Below, piece after piece: positions 8,353 to 17,319 of a stretch of 64,000 nucleotides of DNA. Each line of letters begins with the position of its first letter. Within the stretch, counting starts at the first letter, position 1. The stretch covers positions 992,001-1,056,000 of the forward strand of contig NZ_CAKKMS010000003.1 of assembly GCF_918698245.1 (NCBI RefSeq), read 5' to 3'. The position numbers and the translations under genes were made by a program. The notes under the pieces were generated by a model, which was not told the origin of the DNA, ran no database searches, and worked only from the letters and a program-made list of their open reading frames with translations. This stretch comes from Pedobacter sp. Bi126 (GTDB lineage Bacteria; Bacteroidota; Bacteroidia; Sphingobacteriales; Sphingobacteriaceae).

Positions 8353-10029
8353 TTAGGCTAATAACCTGATTGGCTCTTCTAATAAACCTTTTAATGTTTG
8401 TAAGAACTGTGCTCCGGTTGCGCCATCCACCACACGGTGATCGCAACCTAAAGTCAATTTCATTACGTTACCAGGAACAACAGCGCCGTTTTTAACAACA
8501 GGAACCTGTTGTATAGCACCTACTGATAAAATTGCACCATCAGGAGAATTGATGATTGAAGTAAACTCATCAATACCAAACATACCTAAGTTAGATACGG
8601 TGAAAGTAGAGCCTTCCCAATCTGCTGGTTGTAATTTTTTAGCTTTTGCTTTACCACCAAAATCTTTTACTTCTGCAGAGATGTGTGATAAAGATTTGCC
8701 ATCAGCAAAACGCACTACTGGCACCAATAAACCATCTTCAACAGCCATCGCTACACCAATGTTGGTATGTTCGTTAAATCTGATTTTATCGCCACCCCAT
8801 GATGAGTTAACAGCCGGGTGTTTTTTCAATGCAACAGCAACCGCTTTAATTACGATATCGTTGAAAGAAACCTTAACCGGAGCAACAGCGTTGATTGCCG
8901 TACGGGCAGCCATTGCATTGTCCATATCAATGCTGATGGTTAAGTAGAAGTGTGGAGCAGTAAATAAACTTTCTGCCAAACGCTTTGCAATTACTTTACG
9001 CATCTGCGAAACCGGAGCTTCTGTAAATTTAACTTCACCAACAAATTGAGGAATAACTGGTGCTGGTGCAGCAGCTTTCTCTGCAGCCGGAGCTGATGCA
9101 GATTCTGATTTTGCTGGCGCTGCACTTGGTTTAAAGTTTTCGATATCTTTTTTAATGATACGTCCACCTTCTGCACTACCCGCAACCTGTGCTAAATCGA
9201 TCCCTTTATCTTTAGCAATTTTCTTAGCTAAAGGAGATGCTTTAACGCGGCTATCGGCGTTGTCTGCAGTTGTACCACATGATGAGGTTCTTGGTGTTTC
9301 AATTTCTGCAACATTTGCAGATTTTTCTTCTTTAGGTGCTTCAGCACTTTCGGCTTTTGGAGCCGGAGCTGAGCCGCCCGCTAAAATTCCACTCACATCA
9401 GTTCCTTCAGGACCAACGATAGCGATAATTCCGTTCACTTTTGCAGCAGCACCTTTCTCTACACCAATGTGTAATAAAGTTCCGGTTGCATAGCCCATTA
9501 CTTCCATAGTTGCCTTATCGGTTTCTACATCAGCAAGAACATCATCATCTTTTACTTTATCGCCAACTTTTTTATGCCATTCAGCAATAACGCCTTCAGT
9601 CATGGTATCGCTTAATAAAGGCATGCGGATAACCGTAACACCTTTTGCGGCTAATTCTTCTTCGCTTAAGCCGCCACCCTGAGCTGGTGCTGCCTCTTCT
9701 TTTTTCTCTTCAGCTTTTGGGGCTTCAGTGCTTTCTACTTTTGGGGCTTCTGCACCTTTTTCTGCCTCTAATGCTGCTTTATAATCTTCGCCTTCTTTAC
9801 CAATAACGGCCATGATTGCATCAACGGGAACAGCTGTTCCTTCTTCTACACCTACGTATAAAAGAGTCCCATCCCAATAAGATTCCATATCCATTGTTGC
9901 TTTGTCAGTTTCTACTTCTGCTAAAACATCGCCGCTTTTCACTTTATCGCCCACTTTTTTATGCCACTTCGCCAAAACCCCTTCGGTCATGGTGTCGCTC
10001 ATTTTGGGCATTTTAATTACATCAGCCAT
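8353..10029 (-). CDS. pdhC: pyruvate dehydrogenase complex E2, dihydrolipoamide acetyltransferase, two lipoyl domains
   Basis: The 558-residue E2 core of pyruvate dehydrogenase, which transfers the acetyl group from lipoamide to CoA. Two lipoyl domains are present, with the lipoylated lysines in ETDKATM at Lys43 and Lys172, joined by Ala/Pro/Glu linkers. A peripheral-subunit-binding domain follows (VKASPLAKKIAKDKGIDL to about residue 300). The C-terminal catalytic domain carries the HxxxDG active site (DHRVVDGATGAQF) near residue 531. It is encoded 30 bases after E1-alpha and ends at a strong terminator. A branched-chain E2 is less likely given the E1-alpha partner. Confidence 0.95.
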   Translation of the reverse strand: MADVIKMPKMSDTMTEGVLAKWHKKVGDKVKSGDVLAEVETDKATMDMESYWDGTLLYVGVEEGTAVPVDAIMAVIGKEGEDYKAALEAEKGAEAPKVESTEAPKAEEKKEEAAPAQGGGLSEEELAAKGVTVIRMPLLSDTMTEGVIAEWHKKVGDKVKDDDVLADVETDKATMEVMGYATGTLLHIGVEKGAAAKVNGIIAIVGPEGTDVSGILAGGSAPAPKAESAEAPKEEKSANVAEIETPRTSSCGTTADNADSRVKASPLAKKIAKDKGIDLAQVAGSAEGGRIIKKDIENFKPSAAPAKSESASAPAAEKAAAPAPVIPQFVGEVKFTEAPVSQMRKVIAKRLAESLFTAPHFYLTISIDMDNAMAARTAINAVAPVKVSFNDIVIKAVAVALKKHPAVNSSWGGDKIRFNEHTNIGVAMAVEDGLLVPVVRFADGKSLSHISAEVKDFGGKAKAKKLQPADWEGSTFTVSNLGMFGIDEFTSIINSPDGAILSVGAIQQVPVVKNGAVVPGNVMKLTLGCDHRVVDGATGAQFLQTLKGLLEEPIRLLA

Positions 10030-10059
10030 TATATCTAATTAATTGAAATCTTATTAATA

Positions 10060-11055
10060 TTAGTCCATTACGTAAGGGTAGTCCTGTTGCATATATACAT
10101 CTTTGTATAATTCAGATGCATCAGGCCAAGGAGATTCTTCGGCAAATTTTACTGCCTGATCTACAATTGCCTTTACTTTAGCTTCTACTTCTTCAATCCA
10201 GGCTTGGTCTGCATACTTTTCTTTAAGAATCGTTTCTCTTGCATGCTCAACTGGATCTTTTGCTTTATAATCTTCTAATTCTTCTTTGGTACGGTATTTT
10301 GCCGGATCTGACATCGAGTGACCACGGTAACGATAAGTTCTCATTTCCAAGAAAGTAGGTCCTTCACCTTTACGTGCACGTTGGATCGCTTCGTCCATTG
10401 CATTGTGAACAGCAACCGGATCCATACCATCAACTGGCGCACATGGCATATCAAAACCTAAACCTATTTTATAAATATCGGTCATGTTAGTGGTACGTTG
10501 TACTGAGGTACCCATTGCATAACCGTTGTTTTCGCAAACAAAAATAACAGGCAATTTCCAAAGCATGGCCATGTTAAAAGTTTCGTTTAGTGCACCCTGG
10601 CGCACAGCACCATCGCCCATATAACAAATGTTAACATTGTCAGTTCCTTTGTATTTTTCTGCAAAAGCAACGCCAGCACCTAACGGAATCTGACCGCCAA
10701 CAATTGCATGACCACCGTAGAAGTTATGCTCTTTACTGAACATGTGCATTGAACCACCTTTACCTTTAGAGCAACCTGTAGCTTTACCGTACATTTCTGC
10801 CATAATACTATCAGCACTAACTCCTAAAGCTAAGGCATGAGCATGATCACGGTATGTTGTAATCATTGAATCACCTTTTTGCATTGCAGATATTGCACCT
10901 GCAACTACAGCTTCTTGTCCAATGTATAAATGACAAAAGCCACGTATTTTTTGTTGTCCGTATAACTGGCCAGTTTTTTCTTCGAATTTGCGCATAAGCA
11001 ACATCGACTCAAACCACTTTAACCAGGTATCTTTATTTATTTCTACTGCACTCAT
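10060..11055 (-). CDS. pdhA: pyruvate dehydrogenase E1 component, alpha subunit
   Basis: A 331-residue E1-alpha subunit, which with E1-beta decarboxylates pyruvate using thiamine diphosphate. The ThDP-binding motif is visible as GDGAVRQGALNETFNMAML followed by NN (GDG-x..-NN). The phosphorylation-loop region YRYRGHSMSDPAKYR and the start of the fold (LMRKFEEKTGQLYGQQKIRGF) are typical. E2 follows directly and is probably co-transcribed. No E1-beta gene lies next to it; upstream is about 500 bases of non-coding sequence. A TAGATTTG element at 11082-11089 (minus) is a possible -7 box. Confidence 0.95.
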   Translation of the reverse strand: MSAVEINKDTWLKWFESMLLMRKFEEKTGQLYGQQKIRGFCHLYIGQEAVVAGAISAMQKGDSMITTYRDHAHALALGVSADSIMAEMYGKATGCSKGKGGSMHMFSKEHNFYGGHAIVGGQIPLGAGVAFAEKYKGTDNVNICYMGDGAVRQGALNETFNMAMLWKLPVIFVCENNGYAMGTSVQRTTNMTDIYKIGLGFDMPCAPVDGMDPVAVHNAMDEAIQRARKGEGPTFLEMRTYRYRGHSMSDPAKYRTKEELEDYKAKDPVEHARETILKEKYADQAWIEEVEAKVKAIVDQAVKFAEESPWPDASELYKDVYMQQDYPYVMD

Positions 11056-11551
11056 TTTAGGGTATTTGTTTTTTGCGACAGCAAATCTAATTTTTTTATT
11101 GTAATTTTTGGCACTTTTTAGTGTAAAAACATCATAGTATTAGGGTTGTAATCAGATTTAACAGTTGTTTTACAATTAAATATAAAGCCCGGCCGCCGAT
11201 ATCGATTTAACAGCGATTTCTTATAATTAAATCAACACCCTTTATCATAATATGGAATCAATTTATTCTGAAATTTAATTCTGTATATACGCTTATTCTC
11301 GTAATTTAAAATAAAATCGAATTATTCCTGTTTAGCGTACTGATGTAAATCGTTTTTTGAGAAAAGATGAATTTTTTAGGAGGCGTTTATCACAAAAAAT
11401 GATGAATGGAAAACAAAAATGTTAATAACTTTCGTTTTTTAACGTCTAACATTTGGATAACATTTGTATAATTAATACTTTTGGTAACCAACAATAAGCC
11501 CATGTGGTGTACGTTAATGTGTAAGTGAATACCCAAACATAACTGTATAAC
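11056..11551. other. 496-base AT-rich intergenic region
   Basis: No gene is supported here; the longest frame on minus (through 11446-11733) is a shadow of the NlpC gene. The region holds a possible minus-strand -7 element for pdhA (TAGATTTG, 11089-11082 read on minus) and a good plus-strand promoter near 11452-11483. A short GC-rich island (CCCGGCCGCCGATATCG) lies near 11189. Nothing else was seen. Confidence 0.6.
11452..11483 (+). promoter_or_regulatory. Bacteroidota-type promoter of the NlpC/P60 gene
   Basis: TTTG (11452-11455) and TACTTTTG (11476-11483) match the -33 TTTG and -7 TAnnTTTG elements, 20 bases apart. The start codon is 68 bases further on. Confidence 0.65.
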
Positions 11552-12109
11552 ATGATTAAAAAAATTTTGTTTTCTACTCTAATTGCTATTTGTACGCTCT
11601 CAGCCGCATTTGCGCAAACAAAAACAAAAGAATCTGGTAAAGAATTAAATGATCCCGACAACCTTGCATCACAATATTTTTCGCAGGTTATGGGTGTTGC
11701 GGTAGATGCAACTTCGAACTTAAAACTGTACAAGTTTATTTACGAATGGATCGGAACACCTTATAGTTATGGTGGAAACACCAAAAGAGGGATCGATTGT
11801 TCGGCTTTCACTAAAGCGATTTACGATAAAGTTTTCAACACTACCATCAGAAGAAATTCGCGCGATATTTTTAGTATGGTGGATCCACTGTCTAAAGAAG
11901 ATTTAAAAGAGGGCGATTTAGTTTTCTTTAAGATTAAAAGCAGAAGTATTTCACATGTTGGTATTTACCTGGGCGATAACAGATTTGCACATGCATCAAG
12001 TTCTCGTGGTGTAGTAATCAGCAACCTGAATGAGCCTTATTACAGCCGCTATTTTTACAAAGGCGGTCGCGTTTTAGAATCTTTTAAGAAAGAATTTACA
12101 GTAGAATAG
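11552..12109 (+). CDS. NlpC/P60 family cell wall hydrolase
   Basis: A 185-residue exported protein with signal peptide (MIKKILFSTLIAICTLSAAFAQ). The NlpC/P60 papain-like domain follows: catalytic Cys in GIDCSAFTKA, catalytic His in ISHVGIYLGDNRFAHASS, and the usual SYGG motif before the Cys. Such enzymes cleave gamma-D-Glu to diamino acid bonds in peptidoglycan. It lacks extra SH3 or LysM domains. It has its own promoter and terminator, so it is probably transcribed alone. Confidence 0.92.
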   Translation: MIKKILFSTLIAICTLSAAFAQTKTKESGKELNDPDNLASQYFSQVMGVAVDATSNLKLYKFIYEWIGTPYSYGGNTKRGIDCSAFTKAIYDKVFNTTIRRNSRDIFSMVDPLSKEDLKEGDLVFFKIKSRSISHVGIYLGDNRFAHASSSRGVVISNLNEPYYSRYFYKGGRVLESFKKEFTVE

Positions 12110-12156
12110 TTCAGTTAACAGTTAGCCATTTTCGGTTGACAGTAAAAAGATATACA

Positions 12157-12188
12157 ATCCTCCTAAAGAAATTTTGGAGGATTTTTTT
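12157..12188 (+). terminator. terminator of the NlpC/P60 gene
   Basis: ATCCTCC (12157-12163) pairs with GGAGGAT (12176-12182), followed by a run of T. It ends just before the start of the CapA-like gene. Confidence 0.85.
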
Positions 12189-12205
12189 ATACCATAAAAT
12201 CAAGA

Positions 12206-13303
12206 ATGAAGTTTTTCAATACCTTAATCCTTTCTTTCGTAGCAATAGTTATTTTAATTAGCTGCACGAGCAACAATGCACAGATTACAACGCCTGTAGC
12301 CAGGCAAGATACGTTAATCAGAAAAATAAAGGATACCATCTCCATTATTGCTGTAGGCGATATTATGCTCGGCTCCGCTTTTCCATCTAAAACCAACCTC
12401 CCTCCCGATGATGCTGTAAACAGTTTCCAGGCGGTTGATAGTTTATTAAAAGGAGATATTGTTTTTGGGAACTTGGAGGGCTGTTTTCTCAACTCAGGCA
12501 ATTCGAACAAATGTAACGGCATTAACCCGAATAACTGCTATGCTTTTAGAATGCCAGAGCGCTATGCCGGGATATACAAGGATGCAGGATTTAATGTTTT
12601 AAGCATCGCCAATAACCATGTTGGTGATTTTGATGCCAGGGGAAGAAAAAATACGGCAAGGATTTTAGATTCACTGCAGATCCATTATGCCGGGCAGGTA
12701 AACAAACCTTTTGAAGTTTTTGAAAAAGATAGTGTAAAGTATGCATTTTGTGCCTTTGCGCCAAACGAGAATACGGTATCGATTAATAAAATCGACAGTG
12801 CCAAGGCTTTGGTTGCCCGTTTAAAATTGATGGCCGATATTGTGATTGTTTCTTTTCATGGTGGCGGTGAAGGCGCAAGGTTTGAACATGTTCCCCGTAA
12901 AAACGAAATTTTTTATAAAGAGAACAGAGGTAATGTTTATGCCTTTGCACATGCTGTTATTGATGCCGGTGCCGATGTAGTGCTGGGGCATGGCCCGCAT
13001 GTAACCCGGGCTGTTGAAGTTTATAAAAATAAATTCATCGCTTACAGTTTAGGTAATTTTTGTACTTATGGTATGTTTAGCTTAAAAGGCAATAATGGTA
13101 TTTCGCCCTTGCTTCAGCTAAAAATAAATGCGAAGGGCGATTTTCTATATGCAGATATTGTATCAGTTAAACAGGATAAGATTAACCGTTTGACCCTAGA
13201 TGATAATCATGGTGCCTTTAAACGGATTAAAGAATTGACAGATATTGATTTTATTGGCCATCAGCTAAAATTCGCTGATAACAGGATCAGTTTAAAAGAT
13301 TAA
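12206..13303 (+). CDS. CapA family protein (PGA_cap metallophosphoesterase fold), lipoprotein
   Basis: A 365-residue protein of the CapA/PgsA group. The N-terminus has a signal sequence with lipobox (VILISC). The calcineurin-like metallophosphoesterase motifs of the family are visible: AVGDIMLGSAFP, GNLEGCF, ANNHVGDF, FHGGGEG and GHGPH. The prototype CapA acts in poly-gamma-glutamate capsule synthesis in Bacillus, but most Bacteroidota homologues stand alone, as here, and their substrate is unknown. No capB or capC is nearby. Confidence 0.88.
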   Translation: MKFFNTLILSFVAIVILISCTSNNAQITTPVARQDTLIRKIKDTISIIAVGDIMLGSAFPSKTNLPPDDAVNSFQAVDSLLKGDIVFGNLEGCFLNSGNSNKCNGINPNNCYAFRMPERYAGIYKDAGFNVLSIANNHVGDFDARGRKNTARILDSLQIHYAGQVNKPFEVFEKDSVKYAFCAFAPNENTVSINKIDSAKALVARLKLMADIVIVSFHGGGEGARFEHVPRKNEIFYKENRGNVYAFAHAVIDAGADVVLGHGPHVTRAVEVYKNKFIAYSLGNFCTYGMFSLKGNNGISPLLQLKINAKGDFLYADIVSVKQDKINRLTLDDNHGAFKRIKELTDIDFIGHQLKFADNRISLKD

Positions 13304-13409
13304 TCTTCTGCGACATCAATCTCAATTTATTTCAGAATATTTGTTGCATTAAACCGCCTTCAGTTTTCAAACCATATGGAAACTATGAGCAATAAATAAT
13401 AATTATACG

Positions 13410-13592
13410 ATGAAAAAAGGATTAATACTTCACTATATCATAGGTATTGCAGCTGCAATTTTAGTATTGGCGGCAGCCTACTACATCAATCAAAATCCTG
13501 ATAACCTGTTGTCTGCTGGAATAATTATCCTGGCGGGTTGCCTGGTTGCTTTTAGCCAGTACCAGATCATTAAACACAAAAAGAAGCAATAG
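13410..13592 (+). CDS. small two-helix membrane protein
   Basis: A 60-residue protein made almost entirely of two hydrophobic helices (about residues 6-25 and 33-50), separated by NQNPDN and ending in a basic tail (KHKKKQ). It begins with ATG after an AT-rich spacer. No family is recognised. Composition and clean topology support a real small membrane protein, but there is no motif to suggest a function. Confidence 0.55.
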   Translation: MKKGLILHYIIGIAAAILVLAAAYYINQNPDNLLSAGIIILAGCLVAFSQYQIIKHKKKQ

Positions 13593-13712
13593 CATGGTTG
13601 CTGTTATGCAAAACATGCTATTAGGACTAAATGCTGTTAAGACCGAATCTACCTTGGTTAGCCATCTGCGTAACGGTCGTACTATTGTTAAGTTTTAGGA
13701 TAAAATCCTGGT

Positions 13713-13898
13713 TTAGCTTTCGTCCTTTGTATTCTTTACCAGGCCAATTCCCGATACAAAAAATATAAGTCCGATAATGCCATAAACCATTAATCCCCTT
13801 GTATTTTCACTGTGGCTTACAAAGCCATAGCCAGCGTAGATCAATCCAATTATGCCCAGTACGGTCAATATGGTTCCAAAAGTGCGTTTTACATTCAT
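13713..13898 (-). CDS. small two-helix membrane protein
   Basis: A 61-residue protein. The ATG at 13898 is preferred over an upstream start because the extra residues run into the terminator hairpin of the neighbouring gene. Two hydrophobic helices (TILTVLGIIGLIYAGYGFV and MVYGIIGLIFFVSGIGLV) flank a short polar loop, and the tail KNTKDES is polar. It resembles small Bacteroidota membrane proteins of unknown role. It lies downstream of the M13 peptidase gene but behind its terminator. Confidence 0.6.
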   Translation of the reverse strand: MNVKRTFGTILTVLGIIGLIYAGYGFVSHSENTRGLMVYGIIGLIFFVSGIGLVKNTKDES

Positions 13899-13954
13899 AT
13901 GGTTATCTATTAATAAGATTAAGACAAAATATTGCAGTTTTTGTTTTAAACAAA

Positions 13955-13992
13955 TAAAGAAGCCCATCTCACGAACTGAAATGGGCTTCTTT
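13955..13992 (-). terminator. terminator of the M13 peptidase gene
   Basis: AAGAAGCCCAT and ATGGGCTTCTT form an 11-bp stem. It is symmetrical, with A/T runs on both sides, and lies 20 bases past the M13 stop codon. Confidence 0.8.
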
Positions 13993-14011
13993 TATTAGCT
14001 GAAAGGATCGT

Positions 14012-16054
14012 TTACCACACGCCTAACCGGTTTGTTGGAGCGATATACATTTTTGCTGTTGCAGGAATATTGAATGCCTTGTAAAATGCTTCCATATTAT
14101 AAACGGGGCCGTTTACACGGAACATCTCCGGGCTATGCGGATCTGTTTTTAACCTTACACGCATACTTTCATCGCGGGTTTTGATTCTCCACACCTGGGC
14201 AAAGCTTAAAAAGAAACGTTGATCAGGGGTAAAACCATCAATCTTTTTATCGCCTTTCCCCTGCTCAGTTAATTTAAAGGCATCGTATGCAATGTTTAAT
14301 CCACCAATATCGGCCAGGTTTTCGCCCAGCGTTAAAGAACCGTTTACATGCTGATTATCCAACAGCGAGAAGTTGTTGTAAAATGTTTCTACTTTACCCG
14401 CCTTGGCTTTAAATTGATCGGCATCGGCTTTTGTCCACCATTCTTTTAAATTGCCTACTGCATCGTACTGGCGACCTTGATCGTCAAAACCGTGCGTCAT
14501 TTCGTGACCAATTACAGCACCTATTGCACCATAGTTAATGGCATCATCTGCAGCAAAATCAAAGAACGGGAACTGTAAAATCCCTGCTGGGAAAACAATT
14601 TCGTTGAAAGACGGATTGTAATAGGCATTAACCGTCGGAGGAGTCATTCCCCACTCAGTTTTATCAACATTTTTGCCGAGTTTATCCATCATTTCTTTGT
14701 AGGCATGTTTACTCGCCGATTGAAGGTTTGCATAATAGGTGTTTTTCGAAACCTCAACATCATCGTACTTTTTCCATTTATCAGGGTAGCCGATTTTTTT
14801 GATAAATGCGTTTAGTTTTTCTAAAGCTTTCTTTTTGGTTTCAGGTGTCATCCAATCTACCTTCTGAATTCTTTCTGCATATACTTTCTGTAAATTGTTT
14901 ACCAGGGTTAACATACGCTCTTTAGCCTCAGGCTTAAAATACTTTTCGGCATATAACTGACCTAAAAGCTCGCCTAAATTACGATCGGTAGCATTTACAA
15001 TGGCTTTCCATCTTTCTGTTGGTGCCTGTTGACCATATAGCGTTTTCGAGAAAAAATCGAATTTAGCATCTCTGAATTTTTTGGTAAAGGCGTTAGCTGA
15101 TCTGTTTAAAGCATCAAATTTTAATTTCTCTTTCCAGATTTCGATAGGCTGGCTTTTTACCAGGGCAGATAAGGTTTGATAATATTTTGGCTGCCTCACA
15201 ATAACGGTATCCGTACTTGCCCCCAATTTACTTAAAACAGATTTCCACTCAATGTTTGGCGTCTGTTTTTGAAAGTCGGCCACGGTCATTTTGTTATAAT
15301 TTTTCTGTGGATCGCGCAGTTGAACAGGAGTAGAATGCGACTGCGCAATCGCCGTTTCCAGTTTTAAAATATTGTCGGCATATTTAGCTGCATTAGCAGA
15401 ATCGCCTGCCAGGCTAAAAATTTTTGTGATGTATTTGATGTACTCGGCTCTGATTTTTTTTGCCTTATCATCCTGTTCTAAATAATAACTGCGATCAGGC
15501 AGGGTAAGGCCGGCCTGCGAAAATGATAAAGCATTTTTAGTGCTTAATTTATCATCTGGTTCTACACCAAAGCCCAATAAATCTCCCTCACCATCTTTAT
15601 AGCCGTCGGCAACAAAATTGATTAAATCCTTATCATTTTTAATCCCATCTATTTTACTTAAGAGCGGCTTTATTGGTTCGATGCCCAACTTTTCGATGGT
15701 AAGGGTATCCATTCCACTGGTATAGAAATCGCCAACTTTTTGTTCGGTGCTTCCTTTGGCTGCATTAGCTTTGGCAGCATTTTCAAGAATACTGTTCAGA
15801 TTTTTCAGGTTATCGTTATATAGCGTATAAAAAGAACCCCAGCCTGTTTCGGTTTTTGGAATTTCGGTGTTTTTCATCCATTTCCCATTGGCATACAGGA
15901 AAAAGTTATCACCAGGTTTTACAGTGGTATCCATGCCGGCTTTATCGAAAAATTCGGTGCGTGCATTCGCCACATCGGCATCTTGATGGCTTTTATTCTG
16001 GCAGGCAGCAAAAAGCAATACGCCGGCCGCCGGAAGAATTAATTTAATTTTCAT
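14012..16054 (-). CDS. M13 family metallopeptidase (neprilysin/PepO-like), lipoprotein
   Basis: A 680-residue zinc endopeptidase. The ATG at 16054 is chosen because it gives a lipoprotein signal (AAGVLLFAAC); a longer frame adds 15 residues before it. The zinc motif HEMTH lies near residue 515 within GHEMTHGFDDQGRQYD, and the second motif ENLADIGG supplies the third ligand. The substrate-binding NAYYNPSFNEIVFPAGI region and the final RLGVW are characteristic. M13 enzymes cleave short peptides; here it should act in the periplasm or at the surface. It is divergent from the slipin gene. Confidence 0.94.
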   Translation of the reverse strand: MKIKLILPAAGVLLFAACQNKSHQDADVANARTEFFDKAGMDTTVKPGDNFFLYANGKWMKNTEIPKTETGWGSFYTLYNDNLKNLNSILENAAKANAAKGSTEQKVGDFYTSGMDTLTIEKLGIEPIKPLLSKIDGIKNDKDLINFVADGYKDGEGDLLGFGVEPDDKLSTKNALSFSQAGLTLPDRSYYLEQDDKAKKIRAEYIKYITKIFSLAGDSANAAKYADNILKLETAIAQSHSTPVQLRDPQKNYNKMTVADFQKQTPNIEWKSVLSKLGASTDTVIVRQPKYYQTLSALVKSQPIEIWKEKLKFDALNRSANAFTKKFRDAKFDFFSKTLYGQQAPTERWKAIVNATDRNLGELLGQLYAEKYFKPEAKERMLTLVNNLQKVYAERIQKVDWMTPETKKKALEKLNAFIKKIGYPDKWKKYDDVEVSKNTYYANLQSASKHAYKEMMDKLGKNVDKTEWGMTPPTVNAYYNPSFNEIVFPAGILQFPFFDFAADDAINYGAIGAVIGHEMTHGFDDQGRQYDAVGNLKEWWTKADADQFKAKAGKVETFYNNFSLLDNQHVNGSLTLGENLADIGGLNIAYDAFKLTEQGKGDKKIDGFTPDQRFFLSFAQVWRIKTRDESMRVRLKTDPHSPEMFRVNGPVYNMEAFYKAFNIPATAKMYIAPTNRLGVW

Positions 16055-16143
16055 CGTATATAAGTTAGTTAGAAAACTTAAAGCTACAAAATGCCTCATG
16101 TAGTTTGTATGAATTTTTTATAACTTCATAAAAAAATCTAATT

Positions 16144-17085
16144 ATGCAATACACCATTTACATTGTAGCCGTCGTAGCATTCATTATCCTACTCAGCTCG
16201 TTTGTTACCGTTAAACAGGGAACCATTGCGGTGGTAACCGTTTTCGGCAAGTACCGTCGCCAGTTAAGGCCGGGCTTAAATTTTAAAATTCCATTAATAG
16301 AGCAGATTTATTCTCGTATTTCCATTCAAAACCGCTCTGTAGAGCTGTCGTTTCAAGCGGTAACACAAGATCAGGCCAATGTATATTTTAAGGCGATGCT
16401 ATTGTATTCTGTGGTAAACCAGGATGAAGAAACGATCAAAAATGTAGCTTTTAAGTTTGTAGATGCAACCAACTTAATGCAGGCGCTAATCAGGACCATT
16501 GAAGGTTCGATCAGGGCTTACGTGGCTACGCAAAAGCAGGCAAACGTATTGGCCCAACGCAATGAAATTGTGCTTCATGTTAAAGAACAGATCGATCAGG
16601 TTTTAGATGGATGGGGTTATCATCTTCAGGATCTTCAATTGAACGATATTACCTTTGATGAGGAAATTATGCGGTCAATGAGTCGGGTAGTAGCGTCAAA
16701 CAACTTAAAAGCAGCGGCTGAGAATGAGGGGCAGGCATTATTAATTACCAAAACCAAAGCTGCTGAAGCCGATGGTAATGCAATTAAAATTGCAGCTACA
16801 GCCGAGCGTGAGGCTGCACAGTTACGCGGGCAGGGTATCGCTTTATTCCGTGCAGAAGTGGCCCATGGTATGAGTAAAGCCGCTCAGGAAATGGAGCAGG
16901 CCAATCTGGATATTTCTGTAATCTTATTTACCATGTGGACTGAATCGATTAAACATTTTGCAGAAAACGGAGACGGAAACGTTATTTTCCTTGATGGCAG
17001 TGCCGATGGCATGAATAAAACTATGAAAGAGATGATGGCGATGCAGTTGAATAAACAAACTGAGCCAACAGCGAAGAAAGGGTAG
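16144..17085 (+). CDS. slipin / stomatin-like SPFH protein
   Basis: A 313-residue SPFH-domain membrane protein. One N-terminal transmembrane helix (YTIYIVAVVAFIILLSSFV) is followed by the SPFH/Band 7 domain beginning VKQGTIAVVTVFGKYRRQLRPG. A long Ala/Glu-rich coiled-coil stretch (about residues 185-260, AAENEGQALLITKTKAAEAD and on) drives oligomerisation. SPFH proteins scaffold lipid microdomains and often pair with NfeD-type proteases, but no nfeD gene is adjacent here. A series of strong hairpins follows the stop codon. Confidence 0.92.
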   Translation: MQYTIYIVAVVAFIILLSSFVTVKQGTIAVVTVFGKYRRQLRPGLNFKIPLIEQIYSRISIQNRSVELSFQAVTQDQANVYFKAMLLYSVVNQDEETIKNVAFKFVDATNLMQALIRTIEGSIRAYVATQKQANVLAQRNEIVLHVKEQIDQVLDGWGYHLQDLQLNDITFDEEIMRSMSRVVASNNLKAAAENEGQALLITKTKAAEADGNAIKIAATAEREAAQLRGQGIALFRAEVAHGMSKAAQEMEQANLDISVILFTMWTESIKHFAENGDGNVIFLDGSADGMNKTMKEMMAMQLNKQTEPTAKKG

Positions 17086-17097
17086 CGATTTATAGTG

Positions 17098-17249
17098 CTG
17101 TCAGATGTTACCGTCTGACAGTTAATAGATTAAAGATAAATATTGTTTAGTGTCGGATAGGAATATCCGACACCATAAATTCCAAATCTCTATTATACCT
17201 TTAGAGTTGTCAACTTTCTTGCGAATTGGTTATTAAAGTTGACAACTCT
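17098..17249. repeat. three unrelated hairpin-forming palindromes in a row
   Basis: Palindrome 1 at 17098-17121 pairs CTGTCAGA with TCTGACAG. Palindrome 2 at 17150-17173 pairs GTGTCGGATA with TATCCGACAC. Palindrome 3 has arms 17203-17217 and 17235-17249 (AGAGTTGTCAACTTT and its exact complement, 15 bp). The stems do not share sequence. They lie between the slipin stop codon and the shared terminator. None has a clear T-tract, so they look like REP-type or processing elements rather than terminators. Confidence 0.75.
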
Positions 17250-17264
17250 GAAATCCAATTACAA

Positions 17265-17300
17265 AAAAGGCCACTTTAGCAAAACTAAAGTGGCCTTTTC
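17265..17300. terminator. bidirectional terminator between slipin and S41 protease genes
   Basis: AAAAGGCCACTTTAG (17265-17279) pairs perfectly with CTAAAGTGGCCTTTT (17285-17299), with T-runs on both strands. It separates two convergent genes. Confidence 0.92.
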
Positions 17301-17319
17301 CATTGAAATATATTTCTTG

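Noticed and set aside
12206..13303. A capsule (poly-gamma-glutamate) locus around the CapA-like gene
   Set aside because: No capB, capC or other ligase genes are nearby; the cyanophycin genes are 8 kb away and use a different chemistry.
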